From Mycogone perniciosa (taxonomy: Eukaryota > Ascomycota > Sordariomycetes > Hypocreales > Hypocreaceae): a stretch of 53,208 bases of DNA. Positions 9,901 through 21,239 of this stretch are shown here, in pieces; position 1 is the stretch's first letter; every line of letters starts with the position of its first letter. The notes under the pieces were generated by a model, which saw nothing but the letters and a program-made list of their open reading frames with translations, did no database searches and was not told where the DNA came from. The position numbers and the translations under genes were made by a program. The DNA lies in NCBI GenBank assembly GCA_025331125.1, contig JAOALB010000242.1:1-53208 (forward strand). Reading direction: 5' to 3'.

Positions 9901-12900
9901 TTTAAGTAAATATCTATAATAATATTAAAGTATTTTTTTAATATATTATTAATTATTTCTTAAAATATTATAAAGGTATTAGTAAAATTAAAAAGTATAA
10001 TTAAATATTTAAATAAGCTATATTTAATTTAAAATGCAGTTATTTATTTATATCTTTTTTTAATTTAAATAAAGTTATAAGCGCCTTTAAAATCTAATAT
10101 TATAAATTACTTTTTCTTATATAGTCTATCCTATAATTTTATAATTAATAGTAGTAGGGTTTTATTTTTAATAGTAGCTTTATTAAGCCGTTAATAGTTT
10201 ATAATTAACTATAGTTTACGTTTTTTCTTTAATATAAATATAATAAAATAGCCTGCTTTTAATAAAAAGGGTTAAATATATCCTTTAATATATTATTTAA
10301 ATAATTATATAAGCTTTTAAGCTTTTTTTTATTTAAATTATAAATTTTATAAAAGGTAATACTTATATTATTTTTAACTTTAATTATATAGTTTTATTAA
10401 CTATATTCTAGTAGTTTTATATTAAGTGTTTCTTTAAATAGTTTATTATACTTTTAATATTCTTTAAGGATATTCTATAGCTATTTTAATAATATTATTA
10501 TTTTAAGGCTTTTTGTTTTAAGTATTTTACTAATATTATTAAATACTTTCTATAAAAAGGCAATTATTCTTTAAATTTATTTATTTTTTCCTTTACTTTA
10601 CTTAAATTTTACATTTAGGTAGATTATTTCTATAATTAAATTAAAAGTAACCTTTTTAATTCCTTTCTTTAACATACTTAAAGGCTTTATATAGGATTTC
10701 TGCCCTGCAGCTAAAGCTTTTATAATAGTTTTAATCGCTAAAGAAGCCTTATTATCGCGCTAATAAAGCTGGCTATTTTCTTAATTAATATTAAGGTTAT
10801 TATATTTTAATTAAAAATAACCGAGAATAATATTATATTTATTAATATTCGCTATATTACAGGGAACTACTCTTGTATATAGAGTAATCTTAAATTTAAG
10901 AAAATTAATCTTTTACTTAACTTATCTATTATTATATATAAAGGCTCCTCCTTTTATTTAATAAAGTTAATATAATTTAGTTTTCTCTTTTTAAAGTAAC
11001 TAGAGGCAATTTATAGTTATAGGTATAATAAAATTGCTTATTATATTATTATTTATTAATATATATAGTTAATATCTTTTAACTATGATCTTTAATTTAA
11101 AATATAGTAAATTTTGATTATTACTTTTATTATTTAATATTTTAAAAAATATAATTTTTTAATTATTACTTTATAGCCCTTTTATAAATATAACTAATTA
11201 TTTCCTAATTTTTCTTTTTTATATATATTCTATAGTTAATTAAAGTTCTTTAAAGTAAATACTACCTTTTCTTATTATAAGCCATTCCTTTATAGGTAAT
11301 AAAGTTAAATTAGTTTTTATATAGCTTTTTTATAATTTAATTAATCTTTTCATTCTTTAAAGTAAGTTTATACTTTATATACTTTTATATTTACTATTTT
11401 TAAAGCTTTTTTATAAATAAATAATGCATTTATTATTTTAATAGTATATATAGTCTAGTAATAAATATAAAGTATTATTAGCTTTTTATAAATACTAATT
11501 GTATAACTTATTTCACTTATATATAATATACTTTAAACTATTATACTTTAAGTAATATTATTAATTATATTTAAGCCTTTTATTATAATAGAAGTATTAT
11601 TTTATTAATTTCATTTAGCAGTATATATAATATCTTTTAAACTTATATTTTTAAGTCTTTATAGCTAATAATATTCTTTTAACTTTTTAGTATTTAATTT
11701 AATAATAATAATTTTAAAGTTTTAATATTATATAATTATAATTTATTTTTTAAAAGTATTATAATTTTATACCTATTTTATAAAGTAAAATAGGATTTTA
11801 ATTAAGGATATATTATACTTTACTTTCTTTTAAAAGTATACTATATACTTATATATAATATAAATAACTTAAAATATAGTATAATACTTTTGATAAATAA
11901 GGTTATTTATAGTATAGTCTCTTTATATATAAAAATATATAAGTTTTTTATATATAGTTAAAGTAACTAAAATAACTTTAATAGCTATTTTATTATTAGC
12001 TTTATTTTATATATAAAGCTATTTATATAAATATAAATTTATTCTATTTTACTATATATTTATAGTAACTCTTTTAGTTAAATTTGAGTAATATTTATTT
12101 AATTTACTTTTAAAGTTACTGTTTATAAATAATATATTTTTTAGCTTTAAAAGTATAGTACTATATTATAATAGTCTATATTATAAAAGGTTATTTTTAT
12201 TTTTATTATTAAAGTTACTGCTATTAGTTTATCTTTTATTGCTTATAGTAATTTAATTAAAATATTAATAGTTAATTATAGTAATTATTTATTTATTTAA
12301 AATATTACTATCTTTATTTAACTTTATATAATTAAAGTTTAAGTTTTATTTTATTAAACTATTTAAGTATAGTAAATATTTATTTACTTTATTTTTTTAA
12401 AAAAGTCTAAAAATTAAAAATTTAAGTTTAAATTAATATCTTTTTTAATTTATTATAAATATTTTTCTAGGTTATTTCAAGTATTATCTGCTTTTATCCT
12501 TTATTAGATTTATAAATAAAGCAGCTATTATTATAGTATATAATTTAGTTAAATAATATATAATTAATAGTTTTTATAACTATATTAACTTTTTATTTAA
12601 ATTTTAATATAAGCCTTTAAGGTTTATTAATTCTTAGCTTTTATAAAGCTTTACAGTCTTTTAAAATATATTTTAATTTATTATAGTTATAATAAATAAT
12701 CTTTACCTTTCCCTTTTAAATAATATTTAAATTTATTTAATTAAATCTTTTATTATTAGAGCTAGCAATATATTTTTATTATTTCTTAGTTTAATTTATA
12801 TATCTTTAATATTTATAAACTTATTTAAATTACTATTATTCTTTCTTTATATTTATATAAAGTTTATAAAATAAATTATTTATATTTATATATTTTTTAA

Positions 12901-13800
12901 TAAAATTAATAATACCTTTATTATAAAAGAATTTATAAGCTTCCCTTTTAACTTTTAACTTAAATCTATTATAAAATTATTTAATAAAAGTAAAGCTTTT
13001 TTATTTAATTTTAAAAGTATAGTTTTTAAAGTATATAGTATAATTAAAGTATTTTCTTTTTAAATTAAGTTTATAAGTTTATTTTCTATAATATATTCTT
13101 TATTAATATTATTAAAGATATTTTTTAATTCTTCTTTTAATTAATTATAGCTAATAAATATAAATTAGATTTATTTATTAGCTTTACTTTTATTATTAAA
13201 GAAATCCCTTTAAATAAATTTAAACTACTTTAAAGTATTGCCTTTAAATTATGTAATAGTTAAAAAGACTTTACTATTCTTTATATTAAAGCTAGTTAAA
13301 AAGTAGGTAAAATAGTTATATAGTTAAGTAAAAAATACTTAAAGTGCTATTGTATTTCTATTAAAGGGCTTAAAAGGCTATATTTTAAGCGACTCTTTTA
13401 AGTCCTTTAAAGGTTAATTCCCTTTAAGGTTTAGTATAAAGTTTAAAGTAGGTAGGGCCTAATTCTATAAGTTTATAATAGTTACGTGCTATTGGTGAAT
13501 TATGTAGTTAAGCCTAGTATTCTCAGCAATTTAATATTAATAGTATTACTTTTATTTTATACAATTAGCTTTTATATATTAATAGGCTTCCGTTATATAA
13601 ATATATAGTTATTCTATTTTATTAACTTTATTTTTATTTTCGCTTTTATTTATATTATTATCTCTATTATTGTCTTTCCTTTAATAAAGAGGTAAAATAA
13701 AGGGTAGAGTATTAAAGTTATTAGAAGAGGATACTGCAGTAGATATATTTATAGTATTACTTAAGATTTTTAATAACCTTTTAAATAAAAGTTATTAATA
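6932..13800 (-). pseudogene. Gypsy I gag-pol relic
   Basis: The internal region carries no usable frame, since RIP has filled it with stops. At 9897-9908 the minus strand encodes Tyr-Leu-Asn-Asn followed by ILIF, matching the YLDDILIF reverse transcriptase active site of Ty3/gypsy elements with both catalytic Asp codons changed to Asn. By the usual order of such elements gag should lie towards 13.8 kb and integrase towards 7-8.5 kb, but I could not delimit them. Confidence 0.7.
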
Positions 13801-14203
13801 TATAATAATCTAGGTTAATTTTTAATACTTAAATTAAGGTTTATAGGGTTTATATTAACAGAGAGGTTAAAGATAAATACTAAGCTGGGTAATATAGTTA
13901 TAATTCTATAAAATAAATAGTTTTAGTAAATATAATTATATTAATAACTGTCTAAGTAATTATATTAAATAATTATAACTTATTTAATCTTATATATAAA
14001 AGAGATATATAGTGAATGTAATTAAATTATATATAGATTATAGTTATATTGGATTACTTTAGTTTATATATTATAATTTAAGTGATTTGTAGTTTACAGT
14101 AATCTAAATAATCCTTCCTAATTAGACGGTCGTTCCATTATTCTTCCAGGGTATATACTGCCTTAGACCCTTTATACAGCCATAAAAGGGTTAGGTTACA
14201 ACA
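13801..14203 (-). repeat. Gypsy I 5' LTR (403 bp)
   Basis: Right copy of the terminal repeat, more mutated at its left end, where TATAATAATCTAGGTTAATT stands for TGTAACGATTCGGGTTGATT. It retains TGTTGTAACC at its minus-strand start. Confidence 0.9.
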
Positions 14204-14208
14204 ATTTT

Positions 14209-14422
14209 ATTAGAGAATATACTGTAATAGCCTTGCTATATATATATATATAGTTAATATAAAGGAAAAGGTAAAATGTATATATTGTAAGCGCTTATTT
14301 AGTTTAATATATTGCTTATATAATATATATATTAGCTTACATCTACTATATAAGCAAATAAAAGCTCTTTAGCGCTAATAAGCGCTAATAAATAGTAAGT
14401 CTTTAGCCTACTTAACTTAATA
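14209..14422 (-). repeat. Copia I 3' LTR, right part
   Basis: It continues the LTR split at 6513 and ends with CTTAACTTAATA, the RIP-changed form of the CCTAACCCAACA end of the reference LTR at 42994. The next bases, TACCCCTT, are AAGGGGTA on the minus strand and form the polypurine tract. Confidence 0.82.
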
Positions 14423-14724
14423 TACCCCTTAATTAATAAAGCTATTCCTAATACTTTATTAACTGCTATCCTAGTTTATCTTTAATATTATAATTATTTA
14501 ACTATACTTTTAAAGCTTTTATTATTTAATTAAAAGGTCTTTTATTATAAATATATATTAATATTTTATTATAAAGGTAAAAGGGATATAAATGCTATAG
14601 CTATTATTAATTTATAATAATAGAAAGTTAAATAATAAAGCTCTTTAAATAAATAAATTAATTTTAAACAGTTAAAATAAATATATTAACTGCCCTTTAA
14701 CTTAATCTTTTATTTTCTTTCTTT

Positions 14725-14830
14725 AATTATTAATATTATTAATATTAATAATAATATTAATAATATCAATAATATTAATAGTATTAATAATAATATTAAT
14801 AATATCAATAATATTAATAGTATTAATATA
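14725..14830. repeat. Tandem duplication of a ~39-bp AAT-rich unit
   Basis: A unit of about 39 bp, containing AATATTAATAATATCAATAA, is present twice in a row inside copia I. The homologous place in copia II (35640-35690) is shorter, so the tract varies in length between copies. Confidence 0.7.
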
Positions 14831-16745
14831 GCTTTAATAAATATTATACTTTTAATATATTCCTTTTATAATATACTTTTATTTATTAATAATAAAATTA
14901 TAAAATACAAATACCTCTTTTATTAAATACAATTATAATTGCCTTTTAAAGTAATTTATTATAGTATTAATTATCTTTAAGCGGCTATATTTACTACTAC
15001 TTTTATATTAACTTTTACTTTAACTTTTACTTCAACTTTTACTTTTACTTTTATATTAATTAGTTTAGCTTTTATTATTACTTCTATACCTATATTAACC
15101 AGTTTAATTACTTAACCTCTCTTTTATCTAAAGTTAACGTTTACTATAAATTATAAAAAACCCTCTATTAAACTATATGTTATAGTATCTTTATTAACTC
15201 CTCCTCTTCCTTTTACTTTTACTTTAGCCTTTACCCTTATTACTGCTATTACTGCTTTAATTACTACTCCTGCTATAATTACTCTTGCAATAGTCCTTAC
15301 TTTTACCTTTACTTTTACCACTGCCTTTACTACTATATTATTATCCTTTTTTTATAAAAGTTATTTAAAGTTAATAATTATTAGTAAAAGAGATTTCTTT
15401 TAATATATTATAATTATTTATTTTAAATAGTATACTCGTTATTTTAATAATAATTATTAATATATTTCTAATATATTTATATTTTATTTTTATTATATTA
15501 CTTTTATTTATTTTATATTTTATAATGATTTAATATATGTATTAATTATATATTAACCTTTTAAAATTATAGATAATAGAAACAATTAAATAAATATATT
15601 ATCTTTTAGTATATATTTATAAATTAATATAATTATATAATAATTTAATATAAAAAGATATTATACTTTTAATTTAATTTATTAAAAGAAAAGGATTTGA
15701 TTTATATTAAAAAGGTAACTGCTTTAAGCAGCTATAATAATAAGACTGTTCATATATAAATATATAAAGGGTAAAAAGCTTTAAATAATTAATTATTATA
15801 GTAATAAAGTATACCCTTTATAGTAAATAGCCTTTAAATTAAAGTTAAGTAGTTTCCTATACTTTTATATTTTCTATTTTAGTAATTATATATTTATTAA
15901 ATTTAATAATAGTTTAAAATATTTAATGGACTATTAAAAAAAAGGCTTTAATAAACTTATTAATAAATTTAAAGTTAATATAAAAATAAAAAATTAAAAA
16001 TAATATTTCTTTAATATTTTGATTAAAGATATATATTTTATATATTAATATAATATAAATATATATTAATTTATATACTTTCTTTAATTATAAATTATAT
16101 AGTTAATTAATTATTATAATTAATATTTTAATTAATATTATAATGAAATTTTATTTTTTAAAAAAGGTAATATAAATTTATTATCTCTTTTACTATTTAA
16201 ATAAAAGTAAATAACTTAGCTTTAATTATAAATATATTAATAATACTTTAATATATAATACTTTATAAAATAAAGCTTAAAGAAAGTATAATAAAATACC
16301 TTTAAAATAATCTTTAAATATTTATATTATTAATAAAAAACATGTTATTTAAAGTAGTTAAAATTTATATATTACTTTACCCTTTATATTAAAAGGTTGA
16401 AAAGTATTGTATATATAAATAATAAACTAATTAGTTAACTACTTTAATATACTTTTTATTAAAGTTAATTAAAAACTATAATAAAGCTAAAGCACTATAT
16501 ACTATATTTAACTTTATTGCAATAGCTATATAAAGTATAATGTATTTTTAATATATTTTAATAATTACTTTTATAGTTTATATTATAGCTTTTTTAAACT
16601 TTATAATTAATATTAAAATTATAAAAGCTATATTTTATTATTAAGCTTAAACTATTTTATAACTCTTTTAAAATAAACTTTCCAAAAAAGTATATTTTAT
16701 ACTCTTTATAGTTTTAAGTAATTTTAATATTTAAAAACTATTATA

Positions 16746-18199
16746 TACATATAATACTAAAAACTATATACCTTAGTATATACTATATTTTGAGGGGTAT
16801 ATACTATTATAAAGGATAGGCAGTATAGGGTCCTTTATATAATACTAGCCTTTTACTTAACTATATTAACCTAGCTATATAAAATTAATAAAGCTGTAAA
16901 TTTAGGTTTTATAATACTTTGTTATTTATATTATATTTACTTAACTTAATCCTTTATTATAATTTTTCAACTTCTTTATAGGTTATTTAAATTAATATAG
17001 TAATAATATACTAGTCAACTATAGCTAATATATTAATAAATATAAAAAGAAACACTAGTAACTTTATAATTAATATATATTTACCTATTAATTTAACTAT
17101 AGGCTTTAATAATACTATAAATAATATTATATAAAATAAAATATATAATAACTTTATATAAAATAATATATAAAAGAAATATACTTATATTAATAAATAA
17201 AGTTATTAATTTAAAGCTACTCTTTAACTTTAAAGAAAAAGAGTAAGCCTTTAAACATTAACTAAGTAATATCGCTTTAACCTATAAATTATAATTAAAA
17301 TACTATTAAGGTTTAAATGCTTTATCGGATAATAGTTAAAGAGAAATCTATATTAAAAATATTATTTAGCTTTACTTTAAAGGTAACCTTTACATTTAAA
17401 ATAAATAGCTTAGTAATTTAAAATAAGCTTTTAATAAAGCGCTATAAAAGTTTTAAAGGGACTTGAAGTATATCCTATTTGCCTTTAATAATATAAATAC
17501 TAGATATGGGTCTAGGTAATAGTAATACTTTGATAAATATTTATTTATTTAATAAAAAGGAATAGAAAATAATAAATTAAATTATATAAAATAAAGTAAA
17601 ATAATATTTAGAGATTTTAAAACTTAAAAACCTTTCTTGATTATAGAACTTAAATATATTTATTAATATAAAGGCTAAACTTAAATAAAGTTTTATATTT
17701 ATTTAAATTCAATGAAACAGTAATTTCTATATAAGTTAAAAAAGGAAATACTTTTAGCTTTTATATAAAGTTTAAAATAAAACTATAAAATTCAATTAAA
17801 ATATATTCTAAAGATATTTTTAATATTAAAAAGGAAATAGTTTTATTTATTACCTATTTTTAAAATATAGTGAAATTATATGAAAAAAAGATAAAAAAGG
17901 CTAATCCTTTAAACCTTCTTTTATAAATATCTTTAAAGATTTAACTATAATTTACCTATAGGTTATAAATATAATAATACTATAATATATTTAAATAGTA
18001 TACCTATACCTTAAAATAAAAACCTTTAATATTATTTCTACTATAATAATATTAAGTATTTAATACTTATATACTTATATTTAATTAATTATACAAAAGG
18101 GTAGGGAAATAAAGTCGTAATTATAGTAAATAGCTTTATTATAATTAAATAATTAAATATTAAAGTTAGAAATTACTTTTATATACCTGTTTATTAAGT
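16746..18199. other. RIP-mutated DNA of unknown origin
   Basis: It lies between the break of copia I and the 3' end of LINE A. It does not follow copia II, and I recognise no LTR or domain. It is probably another fragmentary transposon. Confidence 0.5.
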
Positions 18200-20310
18200 T
18201 TCGATTTATAAAGGAAAAAGGGTTAATTTACGTAATATTAATTTATTTCTGCTAAAGGAGGACTACAAAAGTCTATTTCCTTTACTAGTTTTTAAAAAGC
18301 TTTATTTCCTATAAGTTTAAATAAATAAAAAAGGGGGGTCTTTTTTAAAGGGATATTTAAAAGGAAAGGCTTAACTATTTTATATTTTACGAAATAGCTT
18401 TACCTCTTTAATTTACTGCATTTATAAATAAACTCTTTATTATATTTAAAGCGTTTATAATATTCCTAGAAATCCCTATATTTTAATCTCTTTATTAAAA
18501 GCCTATAAAGGATAAACTATAAGAGTTTAAGCTTTAAAGGGGAGGCTAGGGCTTTAAATCTTTACTATTTATAGCCCTTTAAGGTTTTACTAAGCTAGTC
18601 CTATTCCTTTACCTCTATAATTTCTTTTTTAATTTATCTTTTAATATATATAATTGTAGCTTAATTTTATAGTATAGTAAAAGAGGCTATACTTTATTTA
18701 ATTAAATAGTTAACTTATTTATTGCTTATAATATCTATATATTTTAAAACTTATAAAATAATAATTTTCTAAAGCGAAATACTTTATAGTAATTTCTAAA
18801 AGTATATATATACTTTTTATATAAATAGTAAAAGCTGATTAAGCAGTTTATTAATAATTAATAAATTATTTAAAAAAAGGAAAGTTATTTAAATTATATA
18901 GTTTTCCTTTATATATTTAACTATTAACTTTATAGCCTTTAAAGTAGCCTATACCTTTATATTATAAACCTTTATATTATTAAAGTATTTAATATCTATA
19001 ATTACTTTTACTTTATAATAAATAACCGCTTTTTAGCTTACATTCCCTTTTATTTAAAACTTATTAAAGTAGGCTAAAATTAATTAAAAGGCGAGGGAGT
19101 TAATTAGCCTAAAATATATCTTTATTGCAGTTAATTTGCCTATACCTTTTAAGTTAAGATTAGCGAGAATATATAAAGACTTTTTAATAAAAAGGGTAAA
19201 TTTTATAGTTTTATTAATTAAAGGAGCAGTATATTAAAATTTAACTTATAATAATTAAAAAGGGAGTTTCTTATTAATATATTAATGAATTAAATAATTT
19301 TCATTTAATTTTATAAATTCTACTATATATTTAAATTAAGCCTATATTAAAGCAACACTAGCTATAAAGACCTTTAACTTTTTATATAAAATAAAAAGAC
19401 TTATAGTTTTTAACTTAAAAGGACTGCCTTTATTACAGTTTTAAAGGCTTTATTTATTTTATTTATTAAACTAAATACTTTTATATTTACCTATTCAATA
19501 AAATTAGTTTATAATTATTATTTATACCTTAACTACTATACTTTTATTTTATATAAAGCAATAAAAAAGATATAAGCCTTTATAGTTTATACTATAACTT
19601 TAAAAAGTAAGCCCTTTTAAGTTTTATTAAATAATTTAAAGAAATTAAAGACTTTATATACTTTACTTATAATTGTTTTTATATATTTTTTAAAGGAAAG
19701 CCTTAAATTAAAGTAAACCTTTAGCTATTAAATATCCTTTTTAAATTAAACTAGTTTTCCTTTCATTATAATACCTTTTTTATAAATTTAGCTTTTTATA
19801 TCGTAAAAGTATAATAGTTTAGTTTTAATATAATTAAAGAATATTATATTCTTTACTCTTTACTTTAATATTTAATTAAATACCTATTATATAAAGGTAA
19901 TTATTTTTGAAATAGACCCTTTTATAATTAATATAATAATATTATTAATATATTGAAAGTAAAATTAGTAATTTTAAAATTAAAGAATTAAGTTAAAGTA
20001 TAATATTAATATAATAAAAAAGATAAAAGACTTTTATAAACTATTATATTTAAAGGCAATATCTAATAAATTAACTTTATTACTTAAACTATAAAACTAA
20101 TTTATTCTTTATAATAATATTAAAGGCTTTAAAAATATTAAAAGTAAATAAAGTTATAACTTCCCCTTTATTTAAAGTAATTTTAATATTATAAATTAAA
20201 CAGGCAATTACGTTTATAACTACTCTTTTAAACAAGGCTTTAAACTATTACTTTAAAAGGATTTTATATTTAAATATTAAAAGGAATACCTTTTTAATAA
20301 ATAGCCTTTT

Positions 20311-20429
20311 TATTATATTCCAAGCACGTTTCCCTTATATATAGTTGGTACTATTATAATAATTGCTATAAATGCGATTATTAGCTTATTCTTTTGCCTG
20401 TTAGTATAATAGTATAATAGTTTATTATA
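20311..20429 (+). repeat. TRIM left LTR (119 bp)
   Basis: It starts TATTATATTCCAAGCACG and ends TTTATTATA. Comparison with the unmutated relative at 46732-46827 shows that the original end was TTCGTCACA, so the terminal CA has become TA by RIP. A candidate primer binding site should follow from 20430, but mutation hides it. Confidence 0.82.
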
Positions 20430-20640
20430 TAATAATCGCATATAGCTAGTGGCCTTAGGTTTAAATTGTATTAGTGTTCCGTAATTTATAGACCTCTGCC
20501 GCTAATAAGCCTACTATATAACAGTACTGTAGGCAGGTACAGCAACTACAGTATACGCTTAAGGGATAAAATAACTGTATAGACCTAAAGGATAGGATAT
20601 CGTTTACCCTATCTAGTCGTTGCCTTAAGCTTAAAGACAA

Positions 20641-20662
20641 GCCTTAAGGGAAAGGGATATTG
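20641..20662 (+). other. Polypurine tract of the TRIM element
   Basis: AAGGGAAAGGGATAT just upstream of the right LTR. Its position sets the element in plus orientation. Confidence 0.65.
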
Positions 20663-20781
20663 TATTATGTTCCAAGCACGTTTCCCTTATATATAGTTGG
20701 TACCGTTATAATAATTGCTATAAATACAATTATTAGCCTATTCTTTTGCTTGTTAGCATAATAGTATAATAGGTTATTATA
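20663..20781 (+). repeat. TRIM right LTR (119 bp)
   Basis: Same length as the left copy and better preserved, with TATTATGTTCCAAGCACG at its start and GGTTATTATA at its end. Confidence 0.82.
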
Positions 20782-21239
20782 CTTTTAAAGCTTCTTTTTA
20801 TATAAAATAATAGTAAAATAGGCTTAAAGGCTTTATAGGTTATATAATTAAATTTATTAAACTTAAATATAATAATAACTTTAATGTTTTTAAAGGGGAA
20901 AAGGTAATATTTTAATTTAAAGTAACTTTTAAAAAGGTTTATAATAAACTTTTTAATAATAGGTTATATATAGTATAAAAAGGTAATTAATATATTATTT
21001 ATATTAAATATAGTATTCCCTGCTTTAATTATAACCTTTTTTACTTTTCTTTTAATAATTACTTTATTTTATAATATTTAAAAGTTTTTTAATATTTAAA
21101 GTTTTTAAAGGTTTTTAAGATATCTTTTAACTCTTTTTTACGATAATAAATATTTTTTAAAAAAAGCTATTTACTTTTTAAAGTTTAAAATACTTTTATA
21201 TAAAAAATACTACTGCTTTAAGTAGAATTATTTGGGGCT

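Larger units (their letters stand above)
6514..14203 (-). mobile_element. Complete Ty3/gypsy LTR retrotransposon, 7690 bp
   Basis: Two direct repeats of exactly 403 bp (6514-6916 and 13801-14203) bound the element. Read on the minus strand they start TGTTRTAACC and end CGTTACA (CA to TA in one copy). The flanks ATTTT at 6509-6513 and 14204-14208 are a 5-bp target duplication. Next to the left LTR the minus strand has AAAAGGGGGATATTA, a polypurine tract at 6917-6931, which fixes the orientation. A reverse transcriptase motif lies at 9897-9908. It is inserted in the LTR of copia element I and is heavily RIP-mutated, so it is surely dead. Confidence 0.92.
6453..16745 (-). mobile_element. Ty1/copia element I, interrupted and truncated
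   Basis: This is a second copy of the copia element at 35060-42994. Its 3' LTR (in minus-strand sense) is split by the gypsy insertion: 6453-6513 and 14209-14422. From 14423 it runs co-linear with 35334-37525 of the complete copy, covering the 3' part of pol, and then similarity stops near 16745, upstream of the reverse transcriptase active site. The 5' half and 5' LTR are missing, so no target duplication can be tested. RIP is very heavy. Confidence 0.8.
20311..20781 (+). mobile_element. TRIM-like mini LTR element, 471 bp
   Basis: Two 119-bp direct repeats (20311-20429 and 20663-20781) flank a 233-bp interior with no coding capacity. The flanks CTTTT at 20306-20310 and 20782-20786 are a 5-bp target duplication inside LINE A; the undisturbed LINE C reads CTCTC there. 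Directly before the right repeat lies a purine tract (TTAAGGGAAAGGGATATTG). Repeats, duplication and polypurine tract in 471 bp fit a terminal-repeat retrotransposon in miniature, which would need enzymes supplied by another element. Confidence 0.82.
18200..21230 (-). mobile_element. LINE A, Tad/jockey-like non-LTR retrotransposon relic
   Basis: Co-linear with LINE C (43060-45648) but much more mutated; for example LINE C TCCCACAGTATCCAAGGGTT reads TTTTATAATATTTAAAAGTT here. Minus-strand translation gives the LINE reverse transcriptase active site as Tyr-Ile-Asn-Asn at 19941-19952, followed by IIIxIIKG, in place of YxDD. The right part (about 21060-21230) continues upstream of the region kept in LINE C. 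A TRIM-like element interrupts it at 20311-20781. Both boundaries are approximate and no endonuclease domain was identified. Confidence 0.75.

Noticed and set aside
14725..14830. Repeated units as a CRISPR-like array
   Set aside because: Units are contiguous with no spacers, lie inside a retrotransposon and the organism is a eukaryote.
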